Origin: Synechococcales cyanobacterium C42_A2020_086
GTDB lineage: Bacteria > Cyanobacteriota > Cyanobacteriia > Elainellales > Elainellaceae
Length of the DNA stretch: 64,000 nucleotides
Assembly (NCBI GenBank): GCA_015272325.1
Contig: JACYLU010000021.1
Coordinates: forward strand, 62,001 to 126,000
Direction: 5' to 3'
Position numbers and translations under genes: made by a program
In this document: positions 43,189 through 53,434 of the stretch, one piece after another
How the letters are laid out: the number at the start of each line of letters is the position of its first letter
Numbering within the stretch: the stretch's first letter is position 1
The notes under the pieces: generated by a model
What the model was told of the DNA's origin: nothing
Database searches by the model: none
What the model saw: only the letters and a program-made list of their open reading frames with translations

Positions 43189-43419
43189 CTAATCATTCCA
43201 CTCGCCTTTGGGAGGCACTGGCGGATTGCGGCGTAGGGTGCGCGTCAGGTCATCATCCCGACGATTTCCGCCTCCAAGCCATTGGCGGACAGCCACCTCG
43301 ATGACCTTGCTAGGATCGCTCGTGAGATGGCTGATTTGCTCTAGCAATTCCGCATCAATTTGAATTGAAACATTGACTTTACCAGAAGCGGGTTTTGCGT
43401 CAACAGCGGGATCATTCAT
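43189..43419 (-). CDS. Ribbon-helix-helix-like antitoxin/regulator, orphan
   Basis: 76 residues. Residues about 14-50 (KVNVSIQIDAELLEQISHLT, then DPSKVIEVAVRQWL) follow the strand-helix-helix pattern of CopG/ribbon-helix-helix DNA-binding proteins, many of which are antitoxins. The C-terminus is charged and Pro-rich (RRNPPVPPKGEW) and could mask a toxin. No toxin gene is adjacent on either side. The Shine-Dalgarno is weak. Regulator of its own or other genes is the alternative. Confidence 0.65.
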   Translation of the reverse strand: MNDPAVDAKPASGKVNVSIQIDAELLEQISHLTSDPSKVIEVAVRQWLGGGNRRDDDLTRTLRRNPPVPPKGEWND

Positions 43420-43813
43420 AAGATCGGTTAATGTAGTAGGTAGAAGTTACTATGCATTCAGGGCGATTGCCATTCAGCCTTGAATTCGGGTTCAAGGCCG
43501 GATAGGAGCCACACTATCGCTTACTCTATCCGAACCTTCAACCAATATGGTAGACGGTATAGCCGATGGACGGTGTTCGGCTTAGCATAGAAGTCTTAAA
43601 GTTTCGGAGCATTTCAGCGGAATTCTCCAAAAATTTTCCTAGCTGCCGCCGCACAAGCCGTAACAGAACCATTCCTAGTAACCGGATTTGGCGTTTCCTG
43701 AACGGAGAGCGCTGCACCGGCAGCAGGTCGAGCAAGGAAGTCTACTGGGAATCCAATCAGAAGCATTACAATGTTTTAAGCAGCTTAGCTACCCTTCTGT
43801 CTCGTTGAGGTAT
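43420..43813. other. Divergent intergenic region upstream of lepA
   Basis: It lies between the leftward small RHH-like gene and lepA. Frames extending lepA upstream to 43688 have no family resemblance and are rejected. No other feature is evident. Confidence 0.35.
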
Positions 43814-45619
43814 ATGACCGACGTTCCTGTCTCCCGGATTCGCAACTTCTCCATCATTGCCCACATTGATCACGGCAAATCAACGTTGGCAGACCGTCTG
43901 CTGCAGGTCACGGGCACGGTCAAAGAGCGAGAAATGAAAGATCAGCTCCTCGACAACATGGATCTGGAGCGTGAGCGCGGCATTACGATTAAGCTGCAAG
44001 CAGCCCGCATGAACTACCAGGCTAAAGACGGGCAGCAGTATGTGCTGAACTTGATCGATACCCCAGGGCACGTCGATTTTTCCTACGAGGTGTCGCGCTC
44101 GCTGGCTGCTTGCGAAGGGGCGCTGCTGGTGGTCGATGCTTCTCAAGGCGTGGAAGCACAAACCCTAGCTAATGTCTATCTGGCGCTGGAAAACGATCTG
44201 GAAATCATTCCGGTACTCAACAAAATTGACCTGCCGGGAGCTGAACCCGACCGGGTTGCCGGAGAAATTGAAGAAATCATCGGGCTTGATTGCAGCGACG
44301 CCATTCACGCTTCCGCCAAAGAAGGGATCGGCATCGACGCCATCCTAGAAGCGATCGTCGAGAAGGTGCCGCCGCCCCGAGATACGGTGAACCAGCCGCT
44401 GCGGGCGCTAATCTTTGACAGCTACTACGATGCCTACCGGGGCGTGATTGTCTACTTCCGGGTTATGGATGGCACGGTCAGGAAAGGCGACCGCATCCGG
44501 TTTATGGCGTCCAAGAAGGAATATCAGATCGACGAACTGGGTGTGCTGTCGCCGAACCAAATTCAGGTGGAAGAGCTACACGCGGGTGAGGTGGGTTATC
44601 TCGCAGCCGCCATCAAATCTGTGGAAGATGCCCGAGTCGGCGATACCATCACCCTGTCGGCGACGCCTGCTCCGGAACCGCTGCCCGGATACACCGAAGC
44701 CAAACCCATGGTCTTTTGTGGGCTGTTTCCTACCGATGCTGACCAGTTTGAAGATCTGCGGGAAGCGCTGGAAAAACTGCGCCTCAACGACGCGGCCCTG
44801 CAATACGAACCCGAGACCTCTAGTGCCATGGGCTTTGGTTTCCGCTGTGGCTTCTTGGGGCTGCTGCATATGGAGATTGTGCAAGAGCGCTTGGAGCGGG
44901 AATATGATCTGGATCTGATCACAACTGCGCCTTCGGTGATTTACCGCGTCACCAAGATCGACGGCGAGGTGCTGATGATCGATAACCCTAGCCTGCTCCC
45001 CGACCCGCAGTACCGCGAGAAGATTGAAGAACCCTATGTGCAGGTAGACATGATTACCCCCGAGGAGTTTGTGGGGGCACTGATGGAGCTGAGCCAGAGC
45101 CGCCGGGGCGTCTTCAAAGACATGAAGTACCTGACGCAAGGGCGCACGACTCTCGTTTATGAGATTCCGCTAGCGGAAGTGGTCACCGACTTCTTTGACC
45201 AAATGAAGTCCCGCTCGCGTGGCTATGCCAGTATGGAGTATCACCTGATTGGCTACCGCGAGAACCCGCTGGTGAAGCTCGATATTTTGATTAATAACGA
45301 AAAAGTTGATCCTCTGGCGACTATTGTGCATCGCGACAAAGCCTACTATGTCGGCAAGGCGCTAGTGGAAAAACTGCGAGAGCTAATTCCTCGCCACCAG
45401 TTCAAGATTCCGATTCAGGCAGCCATCGGTACGCGGGTCATTGCCAGCGAACATATTCCCGCCCTGCGTAAAGACGTGCTGGCTAAGTGCTATGGCGGCG
45501 ACATTTCCCGCAAGAAAAAACTTCTGCAAAAGCAGGCGAAGGGTAAAAAGCGGCTGAAGGCGATTGGCACCGTAGATGTACCGCAGGAGGCGTTTATGGC
45601 GGTGCTGAAGCTGCAATAG
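43814..45619 (+). CDS. lepA: Elongation factor 4 (LepA)
   Basis: 601 residues from the ATG at 43814 (TTGAGG upstream), the usual length for LepA. The GTPase domain has G1 AHIDHGKST (about 15-23), the effector [14 protein letters not shown]3 [13 protein letters not shown]4 [12 protein letters not shown]-like domains II, III and V follow, then the LepA-specific C-terminal domain ([20 protein letters not shown] and on, with [19 protein letters not shown]). It is a ribosomal GTPase that back-translocates or rescues stalled ribosomes, for example under ionic stress. No operon partner is apparent. Confidence 0.98.
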   Translation: MTDVPVSRIRNFSIIAHIDHGKSTLADRLLQVTGTVKEREMKDQLLDNMDLERERGITIKLQAARMNYQAKDGQQYVLNLIDTPGHVDFSYEVSRSLAACEGALLVVDASQGVEAQTLANVYLALENDLEIIPVLNKIDLPGAEPDRVAGEIEEIIGLDCSDAIHASAKEGIGIDAILEAIVEKVPPPRDTVNQPLRALIFDSYYDAYRGVIVYFRVMDGTVRKGDRIRFMASKKEYQIDELGVLSPNQIQVEELHAGEVGYLAAAIKSVEDARVGDTITLSATPAPEPLPGYTEAKPMVFCGLFPTDADQFEDLREALEKLRLNDAALQYEPETSSAMGFGFRCGFLGLLHMEIVQERLEREYDLDLITTAPSVIYRVTKIDGEVLMIDNPSLLPDPQYREKIEEPYVQVDMITPEEFVGALMELSQSRRGVFKDMKYLTQGRTTLVYEIPLAEVVTDFFDQMKSRSRGYASMEYHLIGYRENPLVKLDILINNEKVDPLATIVHRDKAYYVGKALVEKLRELIPRHQFKIPIQAAIGTRVIASEHIPALRKDVLAKCYGGDISRKKKLLQKQAKGKKRLKAIGTVDVPQEAFMAVLKLQ

Positions 45620-45734
45620 GTGGGACCTGACCGCCCCTGTAACCAAAACGTGGTCAAACTTGGTCACTGCTGTCTGGCTACTACTGTAGGCTACTACCGT
45701 AAAGTAGAGGTAGGCAACAGAGCAGGACAGAGCA

Positions 45735-46913
45735 ATGCCAGAAGCCAATCCTATTCACCATATCCACTCCGAACTTCAGGAGGGTATGGCTTGGGCTAAA
45801 TGTCGGAAATGCGGTTGCATGAAAGACATGCTAGACAATTTGGAAATAGCCCTATCCGCAAATCTGACTGATACCACTTCGGATTTACTTTCAGAGTTAC
45901 TGAGAGATACTCGCCATTGGCTAAATCAGATGGAACCAATTCAGTATCCCTGTATTGGCTGTGATCATTGTTTTCCTGCGGTAGCAACTAACTCGTTCTA
46001 TCAAGCCTTTCCCGAATCTACTCAACGTTATTCATCAGGATGCGGCTTCGAGGTGCGAGAAAACGCTCTGTTTCCGATCGCTGGAGAGTATTTTGTGCTT
46101 TGTCATGGTGAAGGTTGTCCAGTTGCAGTTTCAACGCTGGCAAGTGTTGAGCTAGCCGAGCAACTCGCAAATCTCAAACCTAGCGAACTCTGCGTGGTCG
46201 GAAAAACTGAGACAGAAAATATTGGAGTTGACAAAGTTATCAAAAATATTGTGAGTAACCCAACGATTCGGTTTTTGTTGCTGACCGGGAAAGATCCAGA
46301 GGGGCACTACAGCGGAAAAACTCTACTTGCGCTTGCTGAAAATGGAGTAGACGATCGCATGAACGTGATTGGTTCTCCTGGTAAGCGACCAGTGTTAAAG
46401 AATGTTACTCACGAAGAGGTAGACGCTTTTCGGAAGCAAGTGCAGGTTGTTGATCTCATCGGATGTGAAGATCCAGAGAAAATAATCGAGAAGATGCGAA
46501 CCCTCTCGCACATGCAATCTTCCTGTGGCTGCAGCAAGCAGGGCAGGAGTGATGTAACACAAGAGGCTGCAACTATTCTGCATGCTGAGGTTCTGCAGGC
46601 CAGGGAGCCTGTAAAGTTCCGAATGGACAAATCAGGGTACTTCGTAATTCTTCCGCAACCAAACAGGGGCACGATTCTTGTCGAGCACTATTCATATGAC
46701 AATGCGCTCTTGAGGGTGATTGAAGGGAAAAATGCAAGGAGCATTTATTGGACAATTATTGAAAATGGCTGGGTGACTCAACTTGATCATTCTGCCTATC
46801 TAGGTGAGGAGTTGGCAAGAGCAGAACTGTCGATGCAGCTAGGCTTTAGATATGTTCAAGATCAGGCGCACTGCAAACTGCCGAAACGCGATCAGCCTAG
46901 CGCTACGGCTTAG
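45735..46913 (+). CDS. MtrA-like (methyltransferase subunit A) protein with DUF4346 domain
   Basis: 392 residues. The N-terminal 70 residues have Cys pairs (CRKCGCMKDML, CIGCDHC) that could bind a metal or cluster. Residues about 130-255 match the soluble domain of tetrahydromethanopterin S-methyltransferase subunit A: CPVAVSTLAS, TETENIGVDKVIKNIVSNP, RFLLLTGKDPEGHYSGKTLL, and VEVVDLI-like KQVQVVDLIGCEDPEK. In methanogens this subunit carries a corrinoid. The C-terminal part (YFVILPQPNRGTILVEHYSY, then AYLGEELARAELSMQLGFRY) is DUF4346. Cyanobacteria do not make methane, so the role is unknown; a corrinoid or pterin link is possible but unproven. Confidence 0.88.
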   Translation: MPEANPIHHIHSELQEGMAWAKCRKCGCMKDMLDNLEIALSANLTDTTSDLLSELLRDTRHWLNQMEPIQYPCIGCDHCFPAVATNSFYQAFPESTQRYSSGCGFEVRENALFPIAGEYFVLCHGEGCPVAVSTLASVELAEQLANLKPSELCVVGKTETENIGVDKVIKNIVSNPTIRFLLLTGKDPEGHYSGKTLLALAENGVDDRMNVIGSPGKRPVLKNVTHEEVDAFRKQVQVVDLIGCEDPEKIIEKMRTLSHMQSSCGCSKQGRSDVTQEAATILHAEVLQAREPVKFRMDKSGYFVILPQPNRGTILVEHYSYDNALLRVIEGKNARSIYWTIIENGWVTQLDHSAYLGEELARAELSMQLGFRYVQDQAHCKLPKRDQPSATA

Positions 46914-47166
46914 ACCGCCTAGCAGCAGGAATAGAGTACTCAGCGACGCTAACTGCACTAGCGGCTGCACCCCGGCACCCCTCAAGGTCATGCCGCTTCA
47001 AACCCTGCCCAGAATCATGCTATAGACGCGACCGCGAACAGCCGCCGGAGCTGCCAGAGAAACAACTGCCGACAAGATAGCGACAAGATAGGAAATAGCA
47101 AACTGAATCCCAAGCTATACACGAGGGATCATATCAGCAGCGGCAGTTCACGTTATTTCCTCACTG

Positions 47167-47748
47167 TTAAACTCGATGAGCGCGACGATGCGGCCGCAGC
47201 AACCGCACAAGACGGGGCAACAGCAGGTATACTAGCAGTCCCAGATTCAGTCCAAGTTCAAACTGCTGAAATTCATTCCCATAGTAGCGAGGATCCCAAT
47301 AGCTGATGGGGCTGTAAAAGCGGAGCGTCCAGTTGAGGGGGAACAACAGCAGCGGTCCGTCGTTGGCATGGGTGAAAATGTCGATGCCTGAGTGCAGCAG
47401 GCAGGCTAGGAGAAACCAAAAGAGCCAGCGAGAGCGGCTGCCAATATTGCGGCGAGTGCGCCAGACGGCAGCAATACCGAGCAGCAGCAGAATCGGCGCG
47501 TGCAGGGCGTTGTGTAAGCTAATCCAGATGGGATCATAAAAATAGAGGTGATTGAATAACCAGTCGGCGGTGCGCTCTAGCTCCCAGCCCCGAATGCCGT
47601 GATAGTAGGCGATGCCCCCCAGTGATAGAACCCAGAGCGGCAGATCGGGCGCAACTGAGCCAAGCAGAAAGGCTTGCTTAACAATCGGGACTCTGGGCAA
47701 CGCCTGATCGAGCGCGGCAGTCATCAAAAAATGCGAGGGAGTGTTCAT
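47167..47748 (-). CDS. Membrane-bound metal-dependent hydrolase-like protein
   Basis: 193 residues with about four hydrophobic helices. It begins MNTPSHFLMTAAL and carries GSVAPDLPLWVLSLGGIAYY, HNALHAPILLLLG and LLHSGIDIFTHANDGPLLLF, the scattered His/Asp pattern of the YdjM-like/DUF457-related membrane hydrolase families. The basic C-terminus (PHRRAHRV) is probably cytoplasmic. Enzyme activity is presumed from family annotation and not shown for most members. Its start faces pstS across a 193-nt divergent region. Confidence 0.75.
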   Translation of the reverse strand: MNTPSHFLMTAALDQALPRVPIVKQAFLLGSVAPDLPLWVLSLGGIAYYHGIRGWELERTADWLFNHLYFYDPIWISLHNALHAPILLLLGIAAVWRTRRNIGSRSRWLFWFLLACLLHSGIDIFTHANDGPLLLFPLNWTLRFYSPISYWDPRYYGNEFQQFELGLNLGLLVYLLLPRLVRLLRPHRRAHRV

Positions 47749-47863
47749 GGCATTGCTTCTGCGGAGCAGTGGGCAGTTCGAGCGATGTTAACAAACAAAG
47801 TTGATATGATTTAGTCGGGAAGGCTGAACTTCTGGATCCACGCCAGGCAAAGAATCGTATCAG

Positions 47864-47882
47864 CTTAACCTTGGCTTTAAAT
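47864..47882 (+). promoter_or_regulatory. Pho-box-like site upstream of pstS
   Basis: CTTAACCT (47864-47871), 3-nt spacer TGG, then CTTTAAAT (47875-47882). Cyanobacterial Pho boxes bound by SphR-type regulators are 8-bp direct repeats of about this sequence with 3-bp spacers. The first repeat is a full match; the second matches 5 of 8 positions. It lies about 60 nt before the pstS ATG. Confidence 0.55.
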
Positions 47883-47941
47883 TAGGATTCTAGCGTTGAA
47901 GTGTTCAGCCCGTAATTCTAGTCGAGCTAGGACATAAAACA

Positions 47942-49036
47942 ATGATTACGAATTTGTTTTTCAAACGCTTCATCTATACAGCGGCTGCGGTTGGTTTCGT
48001 TGCCAGCCTGACGGCCTGTGGCAGACCGCAACAAACTGCTACTGGCGATTCTGCAACGGATGCCTCTCCGGCTGGTACTACGGTTTCTCCAGAGGGGTCT
48101 GCCCTCAGCGGCACTGTCAAAGCCGATGGTTCGAGTACGGTTTTCCCAATCAGTGAGGCGATTGCCGAAGAGTTTCAGAAAGCGAATCCGAATGTACAGG
48201 TAACGGTGGGAACCTCCGGTACAGGCGGCGGCTTCGAGAAATTCTGCAACGGCGAAACCGATATTTCTAATGCCTCGCGTCCGATCAAAGCTAAAGAAGC
48301 TGAAGCCTGTCGCGCTAAAGGCATCGAATTCATTGAGCTGCCGGTGGCGTTTGATGCCCTCTCGGTGGTGGTGAATCCACAAAATGACTGGGCCGAGTGC
48401 TTGACTGTTGAGGAACTGAAAACCATGTGGGAGCCTGCCGCACAGGGCAAAATCACCAACTGGAATCAGGTGCGGCCCGATTTTCCCAATGCGCCCCTCA
48501 CGCTCTATGGACCCGGCACCGATTCCGGAACATTCGACTACTTCACAGACGCCATTGTGGGAGAAGAGGGAGCTAGTCGAGGAGATTTCACTGCCAGCGA
48601 AGATGACAACGTGTTGGTGCAGGGGGTGAGCGGTGACCGCAATGCCCTGGGTTATTTTGGCTATGCCTACTACGAAGAGAACCGGGATCGGCTGAAGCTA
48701 GTCGCGATCGATGATGGCGATGACAGCAACGGGCAAGGGTGTATTGCACCTAGTGAGGCGACGGTGCTTGATAATACCTACCAGCCCTTGGCGCGACCGC
48801 TATTCGTCTATGTCAGCAAGCAGGCAGCCGAACGCCCGGAAGTGAAATCCTTTGTGGAGTTCTACGCCAATAAAGCCAACAAGGATCTGATCGCGGAAAC
48901 CGGCTATGTTCCGATGTCAGATGACATCTACGACAAAGTGCTGGCGCGGTTCCAAGCGGGCAAAACCGGTTCCGTCTTTGAAGGCGGATCGGCGGTTGGA
49001 GTCAGCTTGAAGGATATTCTGGAAAGGGAATCGTAA
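47942..49036 (+). CDS. pstS: Phosphate-binding lipoprotein PstS
   Basis: 364 residues. The signal peptide ends in a lipobox LTAC (Cys near residue 26), followed by a Thr/Ser/Pro/Gly linker, so it is a membrane-tethered lipoprotein. Phosphate-site motifs: [37 protein letters not shown], and [15 protein letters not shown]. The length and sequence are those of PstS/SphX proteins of cyanobacteria. It delivers phosphate to PstC/PstA in the inner membrane. It leads a pstS-C-A-B operon (140, overlapping, and about 95 nt gaps) and has a Pho-box-like site upstream. Confidence 0.96.
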   Translation: MITNLFFKRFIYTAAAVGFVASLTACGRPQQTATGDSATDASPAGTTVSPEGSALSGTVKADGSSTVFPISEAIAEEFQKANPNVQVTVGTSGTGGGFEKFCNGETDISNASRPIKAKEAEACRAKGIEFIELPVAFDALSVVVNPQNDWAECLTVEELKTMWEPAAQGKITNWNQVRPDFPNAPLTLYGPGTDSGTFDYFTDAIVGEEGASRGDFTASEDDNVLVQGVSGDRNALGYFGYAYYEENRDRLKLVAIDDGDDSNGQGCIAPSEATVLDNTYQPLARPLFVYVSKQAAERPEVKSFVEFYANKANKDLIAETGYVPMSDDIYDKVLARFQAGKTGSVFEGGSAVGVSLKDILERES

Positions 49037-49175
49037 GCGTTGAGAGGAGTCGTGGAGTGACAACCCTACCTAATCGTTGTCGCGAGGTACGAATCGAGGT
49101 ACGAATGTAGTGATTGATTCAGGTCAGCTCTCTCGGGCTGGCCTGAGTCTGTGTTGTTTTCAGATATAGGCTGAG

Positions 49176-50120
49176 ATGAGTGAAACTAGTTCTGCGTTAA
49201 GACAGTTCGTTAATTCTGCTCGCTGGCGACCCAAGCGCTCGCTTAGCCAATGGTCCGAACGCCTGATCAAGATCGTGTTCGGCACGTTTGCCTTAATTTC
49301 GATTCTCACGACTCTCGGGATCATCTTCTCGCTCGTTTTTGAAACCGTGGAATTCTTTAAGGAGGTGCCGGTATGGCGCTTCCTCACCGATACCCAGTGG
49401 ACGCCGCTATTTGTGAATCCACAGTACGGCATTATTGTTCTGATCTGCGCCACGCTGTTGACCTCGGTGATTGCGCTGCTAGTAGCGATTCCGCTGGGGT
49501 TGCTGGCGGCGATCTACCTCAGCGAATATGCCAATCCGCGGCTGCGGCGTTGGTTGAAGCCGGCTTTGGAGGTGCTGGCAGGGGTGCCCAGCGTTGTCTA
49601 CGGCTATTTCGCCCTGCTGTTTGTGACGCCGATTTTGCAGGCGTTGATTCCCGGCATGGAGACTTTTAATGCCTTGAGTGCCGGACTGGTGATGGGGATT
49701 GCGATTCTGCCGATTATGGCGTCGTTAAGCGAAGATGCGATCTACGCGGTGCCCCAAAGTTTGCGGCAGGGAGCCTATGCCGTAGGAGCCACCCAGCGAG
49801 AGACGATTACCAATGTGGTGCTGCCGGGTGCCTTATCGGGGATTGTCGCCGCCTCGATTTTGAGCGTTGCTCGCGCCGTAGGGGAAACGATGATTGTCAC
49901 CATTGCCGCCGGGCAGAACCCGCGTCTCACCCTCGATCCGCGAGTGTCGGTGCAGACGATGACCTCGTTCATTGTGCAGGTGAGCTTGGGGGATGCGCCG
50001 GTGTTCTCAATCGAATACAAAACTATTTTTGCCGTCGGCATGACGCTGTTCGCCATGACGCTGCTGCTAAATATTTTTAGCTTCTGGTTCGTCAACCGCT
50101 TCCGGGAGAAATACGAATGA
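49176..50120 (+). CDS. pstC: Phosphate ABC transporter permease PstC
   Basis: 314 residues with six transmembrane helices. It shows the PstC TTQWTPLF-type extracytoplasmic segment ([16 protein letters not shown]), and the EAA-type loop facing the ATPase ([20 protein letters not shown]). It forms the membrane channel together with PstA. The stop overlaps the pstA start as ATGA, giving translational coupling. Confidence 0.97.
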   Translation: MSETSSALRQFVNSARWRPKRSLSQWSERLIKIVFGTFALISILTTLGIIFSLVFETVEFFKEVPVWRFLTDTQWTPLFVNPQYGIIVLICATLLTSVIALLVAIPLGLLAAIYLSEYANPRLRRWLKPALEVLAGVPSVVYGYFALLFVTPILQALIPGMETFNALSAGLVMGIAILPIMASLSEDAIYAVPQSLRQGAYAVGATQRETITNVVLPGALSGIVAASILSVARAVGETMIVTIAAGQNPRLTLDPRVSVQTMTSFIVQVSLGDAPVFSIEYKTIFAVGMTLFAMTLLLNIFSFWFVNRFREKYE

Positions 50121-51061
50121 CCACGACCGAGTCCAAGGCGTTTTCCTTTCCTGAGGGCGCTGATGCCCTTCAATTTGAGCCAGCTCTCGACCACCGCTAC
50201 CGTCTCGATCGCATTTTTGCCACTGCCGCTTTGATTGCGACGACCATAGGACTGCTGGTGCTGACGGTACTCCTCATCGATGTGATAATCGACGGGCTAC
50301 CGCGCCTGAGCTGGGACTTTTTGACAAGCTATCCTTCGCGACGTCCGGCTCGGGCAGGGATTCTGTCGCCGCTGGTGGGCACCCTCTGGCTGCTGGTGCT
50401 GACAGCACTGATTGCCTTTCCCATTGGCGTGGGGTCTGGTATTTTTCTAGAGGAATTTGCCGCCAACACGAGACTGGCGAAACTGATTGAAATCAATATT
50501 GGCAATCTGGCCGCCGTGCCTTCAATCATCTACGGACTGCTAGCGCTGCAAGTGTTTGTGCGACTCATGGAGCCGATTACTGGCGGACGCACTGTGCTGT
50601 CGGGCGGGCTGACGCTGTCGCTCCTGATTTTGCCGGTGATTATTGTCGCCACGCGAGAGGCGCTGCGGGCCGTTCCCAGCAGTATTCGTCAGGCGGGGTT
50701 TGCTTTGGGTACCACTCGCTGGCAGGTGGTGCGCGATCATGTACTGCCGCTGGCGTTTCCCGGTATCCTCACCGGCACGATTCTGGCGCTGTCGCGGGCA
50801 ATTGGTGAAACGGCTTCGCTGATCACGATTGGAGCGCTGACCTTTATTGCTTTCTTACCGCCGCTGATTCCCCTGATCGACGGCTTGCGATCCTCCTTCA
50901 CGGCGCTGCCGATCCAAACTTACAACTGGGTGTCGCGGCCACAGCCAGAATTCCACCAGAATGCGGCTGCGGCAATCATTGTGCTAATGACCGTTCTGCT
51001 GCTAATGAATGCTACCGCCATCTACTTGCGCAACCGAACCCAACAAATTCGCAACGATTAG
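50117..51061 (+). CDS. pstA: Phosphate ABC transporter permease PstA
   Basis: 314 residues with six transmembrane helices. Family features: [19 protein letters not shown] in the first periplasmic loop, [15 protein letters not shown], and the EAA-type loop [20 protein letters not shown]. It begins 4 nt inside the end of pstC. Heterodimer partner of PstC in the inner membrane. Confidence 0.97.
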   Translation: MTTTESKAFSFPEGADALQFEPALDHRYRLDRIFATAALIATTIGLLVLTVLLIDVIIDGLPRLSWDFLTSYPSRRPARAGILSPLVGTLWLLVLTALIAFPIGVGSGIFLEEFAANTRLAKLIEINIGNLAAVPSIIYGLLALQVFVRLMEPITGGRTVLSGGLTLSLLILPVIIVATREALRAVPSSIRQAGFALGTTRWQVVRDHVLPLAFPGILTGTILALSRAIGETASLITIGALTFIAFLPPLIPLIDGLRSSFTALPIQTYNWVSRPQPEFHQNAAAAIIVLMTVLLLMNATAIYLRNRTQQIRND

Positions 51062-51156
51062 TGCCTGGCCACGATGTTCCGCTTGTAGGGTAGTGCACCT
51101 GAAAATGCACTCAATCTTTGACTCGGTCTATCATTTTTGGGAACGCTTTACTATCT

Positions 51157-51954
51157 ATGACTTCTTCTGCAACTACTGTGGATACGATTCTGCAGGTCGA
51201 TCAGGTTTCAGTTTATTATGGTTCATCCCTGGCACTACGAGATGTTTATTTAGAGATTCCAATTCACCATGTAACGGCGTTTATTGGTCCTTCGGGCTGT
51301 GGTAAGAGCACGTTGCTGCGCTGCTTCAATCGCTTGAATGATCTGATTCCCACCGCACGGGTAACAGGACGCATTCTTTATCGCGGCATCGATATCAATC
51401 AGCCTGAGGTAGATCCAGTGGATGTACGCCGGCAAATCGGCATGGTGTTTCAGAAGCCCAACCCCTTTCCCAAATCGATCTACGAAAATGTTGCCTATGC
51501 GATTCGCATCAACGGCTATCGGGGGGATGTAGATGAGTTGGTCGAGAAATCGCTGCGGGATGCGGCACTTTGGGAGGAAGTCAAAGACAAGCTTAAAGAC
51601 AACGCCCTGTCCCTTTCCGGAGGACAGCAGCAGCGCCTGTGTATTGCTCGGGCCTTGGCTATTGAGCCGGAAATCTTGCTGATGGACGAACCCTGCTCAG
51701 CACTCGATCCGATCTCCACGCTACGCATTGAGGAACTCATCCATACCCTGCGCGAGCATTACACGATCATTATCGTGACTCACAATATGCAGCAAGCGTC
51801 TCGCGTGTCGCAGTACACGGCTTTTTTCAATACCACCCTGAACGAGACGGGGGGGCGCAGTGGCTACCTCGTGGAGTATGGTACCACCGAGCAAATTTTT
51901 CATGCTCCCCAGCAGCGAGCCACCCAAGACTATATCAGTGGTCGCTTTGGTTAA
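51157..51954 (+). CDS. pstB: Phosphate ABC transporter ATPase PstB
   Basis: 265 residues from the ATG at 51157; a longer frame starts 13 codons earlier but adds non-conserved sequence. Walker [22 protein letters not shown]-loop [20 protein letters not shown], signature [18 protein letters not shown], Walker [15 protein letters not shown]-loop [10 protein letters not shown]. It hydrolyses ATP to power phosphate uptake through PstCA. Last gene of the operon; no phoU follows. Confidence 0.97.
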   Translation: MTSSATTVDTILQVDQVSVYYGSSLALRDVYLEIPIHHVTAFIGPSGCGKSTLLRCFNRLNDLIPTARVTGRILYRGIDINQPEVDPVDVRRQIGMVFQKPNPFPKSIYENVAYAIRINGYRGDVDELVEKSLRDAALWEEVKDKLKDNALSLSGGQQQRLCIARALAIEPEILLMDEPCSALDPISTLRIEELIHTLREHYTIIIVTHNMQQASRVSQYTAFFNTTLNETGGRSGYLVEYGTTEQIFHAPQQRATQDYISGRFG

Positions 51955-52029
51955 TACTGACTGGGCTTTTCACTCGCGAAACGGTAGGCTAGGGTTGCTT
52001 ATTCCCCATGCTCACCCTGGAGGCACACC

Positions 52030-53214
52030 ATGCGACGGCGGCGGTTTTGGATTCTATTGATCCTCGGCTGGATCATGAGCATATGCCTCGCCTGCGACAG
52101 CCAGCAAGCGATGGTATCTGCTCCACCGGAACGTCCACCCGCTCCGACCCTGGACACTCCGGTATCTCCTCGCTCTACCCTGCCACCCAAAACCCAGGCC
52201 ATTTTGGATCAGGTCGGTTCGCTGGTCGATCCACCTCGGGGAGAGGTGCGTCTGGTGGTGATCAGCGACCTGAATAGCGCCTATGGCTCTACCGAGTACG
52301 ATCCGGAAGTGGACATTGGCGTGAATTTAATTCCCTTTTGGCAGCCCGATCTGGTGCTGTGCAGCGGCGACATGGTAGCCGGGCAGAAACCCAGCCTCAC
52401 TCCAGAGCAAATTCGGGCGATGTGGGCCGCGTTTGATCAGCATGTAGCGGCACCGCTACGCAGTTTTAAAATTCCCTTTGGCTTCACGGTGGGCAATCAT
52501 GATGCCTCTAGCGCCACGGCAATTAACGGTGGCTTTTTGTTTCAGCAGGAGCGCAACCTAGCGAAGGAATACTGGGAGACCCACGATCCCGGCGTGCAGT
52601 TTGTCGATCGCTTCCAGTTCCCCTTCTACTACACCTTTGCTGCCAAGGATCTGTTCTTCCTCGTCTGGGATGGCTCCTCGAATCAAATTCCTGCCGACAA
52701 GCTGGCCTGGGTAGAGCAGGCCCTCGCCAGCCCCGAGGCGCAACAAGCCAAGCTGCGGCTAGTGATTGGGCATTTGCCGCTGTATGGAGTTGCTGTGGGG
52801 CGAGATGAGCCAGGGGAAGTGCTGAGCAACGCCGAGCAGCTGCGAGCACTGCTGGAAAACTATCGCGTCCATACCTACATTAGCGGTCATCATCACGCCT
52901 ACTACCCCGCCCACAAAGGGCAACTGCAATTGCTACACATGGGCATTTTGGGATCGGGTCCTCGCCCCCTGATCGACAGCGATCTGCCGCCACGCAAAGC
53001 CCTAACGGTGATTGATGTCAACTTTGCCACGCCAGAGCAGACTACCTACACCACCTACGACCTTCAAACCTTCCAGCTCATCACCTATGACCAACTGCCT
53101 CGGTTTCTGGCGGGTCACAACGGCATGGTGCGGCGACGCGACGTAGAGGAACTGACAGCGGCTGAGCAGTCGGCTTGTGTGCAAAAGATCGGTAACTCAC
53201 TGTGCAGCACCTGA
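52030..53214 (+). CDS. Exported metallophosphoesterase, probable lipoprotein
   Basis: 394 residues. GGAGG lies just before the ATG. The N-terminus MRRRRFWILLILGWIMSICL continues AC, a plausible lipoprotein signal, then a Pro/Ser/Thr linker. Calcineurin-like phosphoesterase motifs are in order: VVISDLNS (Asp), LCSGDMVAG, FTVGNHDAS, LVIGHLPLYG and YISGHHHAYY. This is a binuclear-metal phosphomonoesterase or diesterase fold facing outside. It lies 75 nt after pstB, so it may scavenge phosphate and be co-induced by phosphate starvation, but no separate Pho box is seen. Confidence 0.88.
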   Translation: MRRRRFWILLILGWIMSICLACDSQQAMVSAPPERPPAPTLDTPVSPRSTLPPKTQAILDQVGSLVDPPRGEVRLVVISDLNSAYGSTEYDPEVDIGVNLIPFWQPDLVLCSGDMVAGQKPSLTPEQIRAMWAAFDQHVAAPLRSFKIPFGFTVGNHDASSATAINGGFLFQQERNLAKEYWETHDPGVQFVDRFQFPFYYTFAAKDLFFLVWDGSSNQIPADKLAWVEQALASPEAQQAKLRLVIGHLPLYGVAVGRDEPGEVLSNAEQLRALLENYRVHTYISGHHHAYYPAHKGQLQLLHMGILGSGPRPLIDSDLPPRKALTVIDVNFATPEQTTYTTYDLQTFQLITYDQLPRFLAGHNGMVRRRDVEELTAAEQSACVQKIGNSLCST

Positions 53215-53434
53215 GGCAGAGTCCGGCTGCTCCCTCCTTGCTCCCTACTAAGCGCCTAAACGGTCTGAAACAATCTAAGCGGCTGGCTTCCCCCTGTCTG
53301 GTGGTAGGAGGATGGACAATACGACATCGCTCTATCTTTGCTCGTCATGACTGCCGCAGATGGACGTCTGCCATTATGGTGGTAGAAGGAAATTCTGTGT
53401 CTGTCGTCCTGCTGTTGTATTGTCATCGAAGCCC

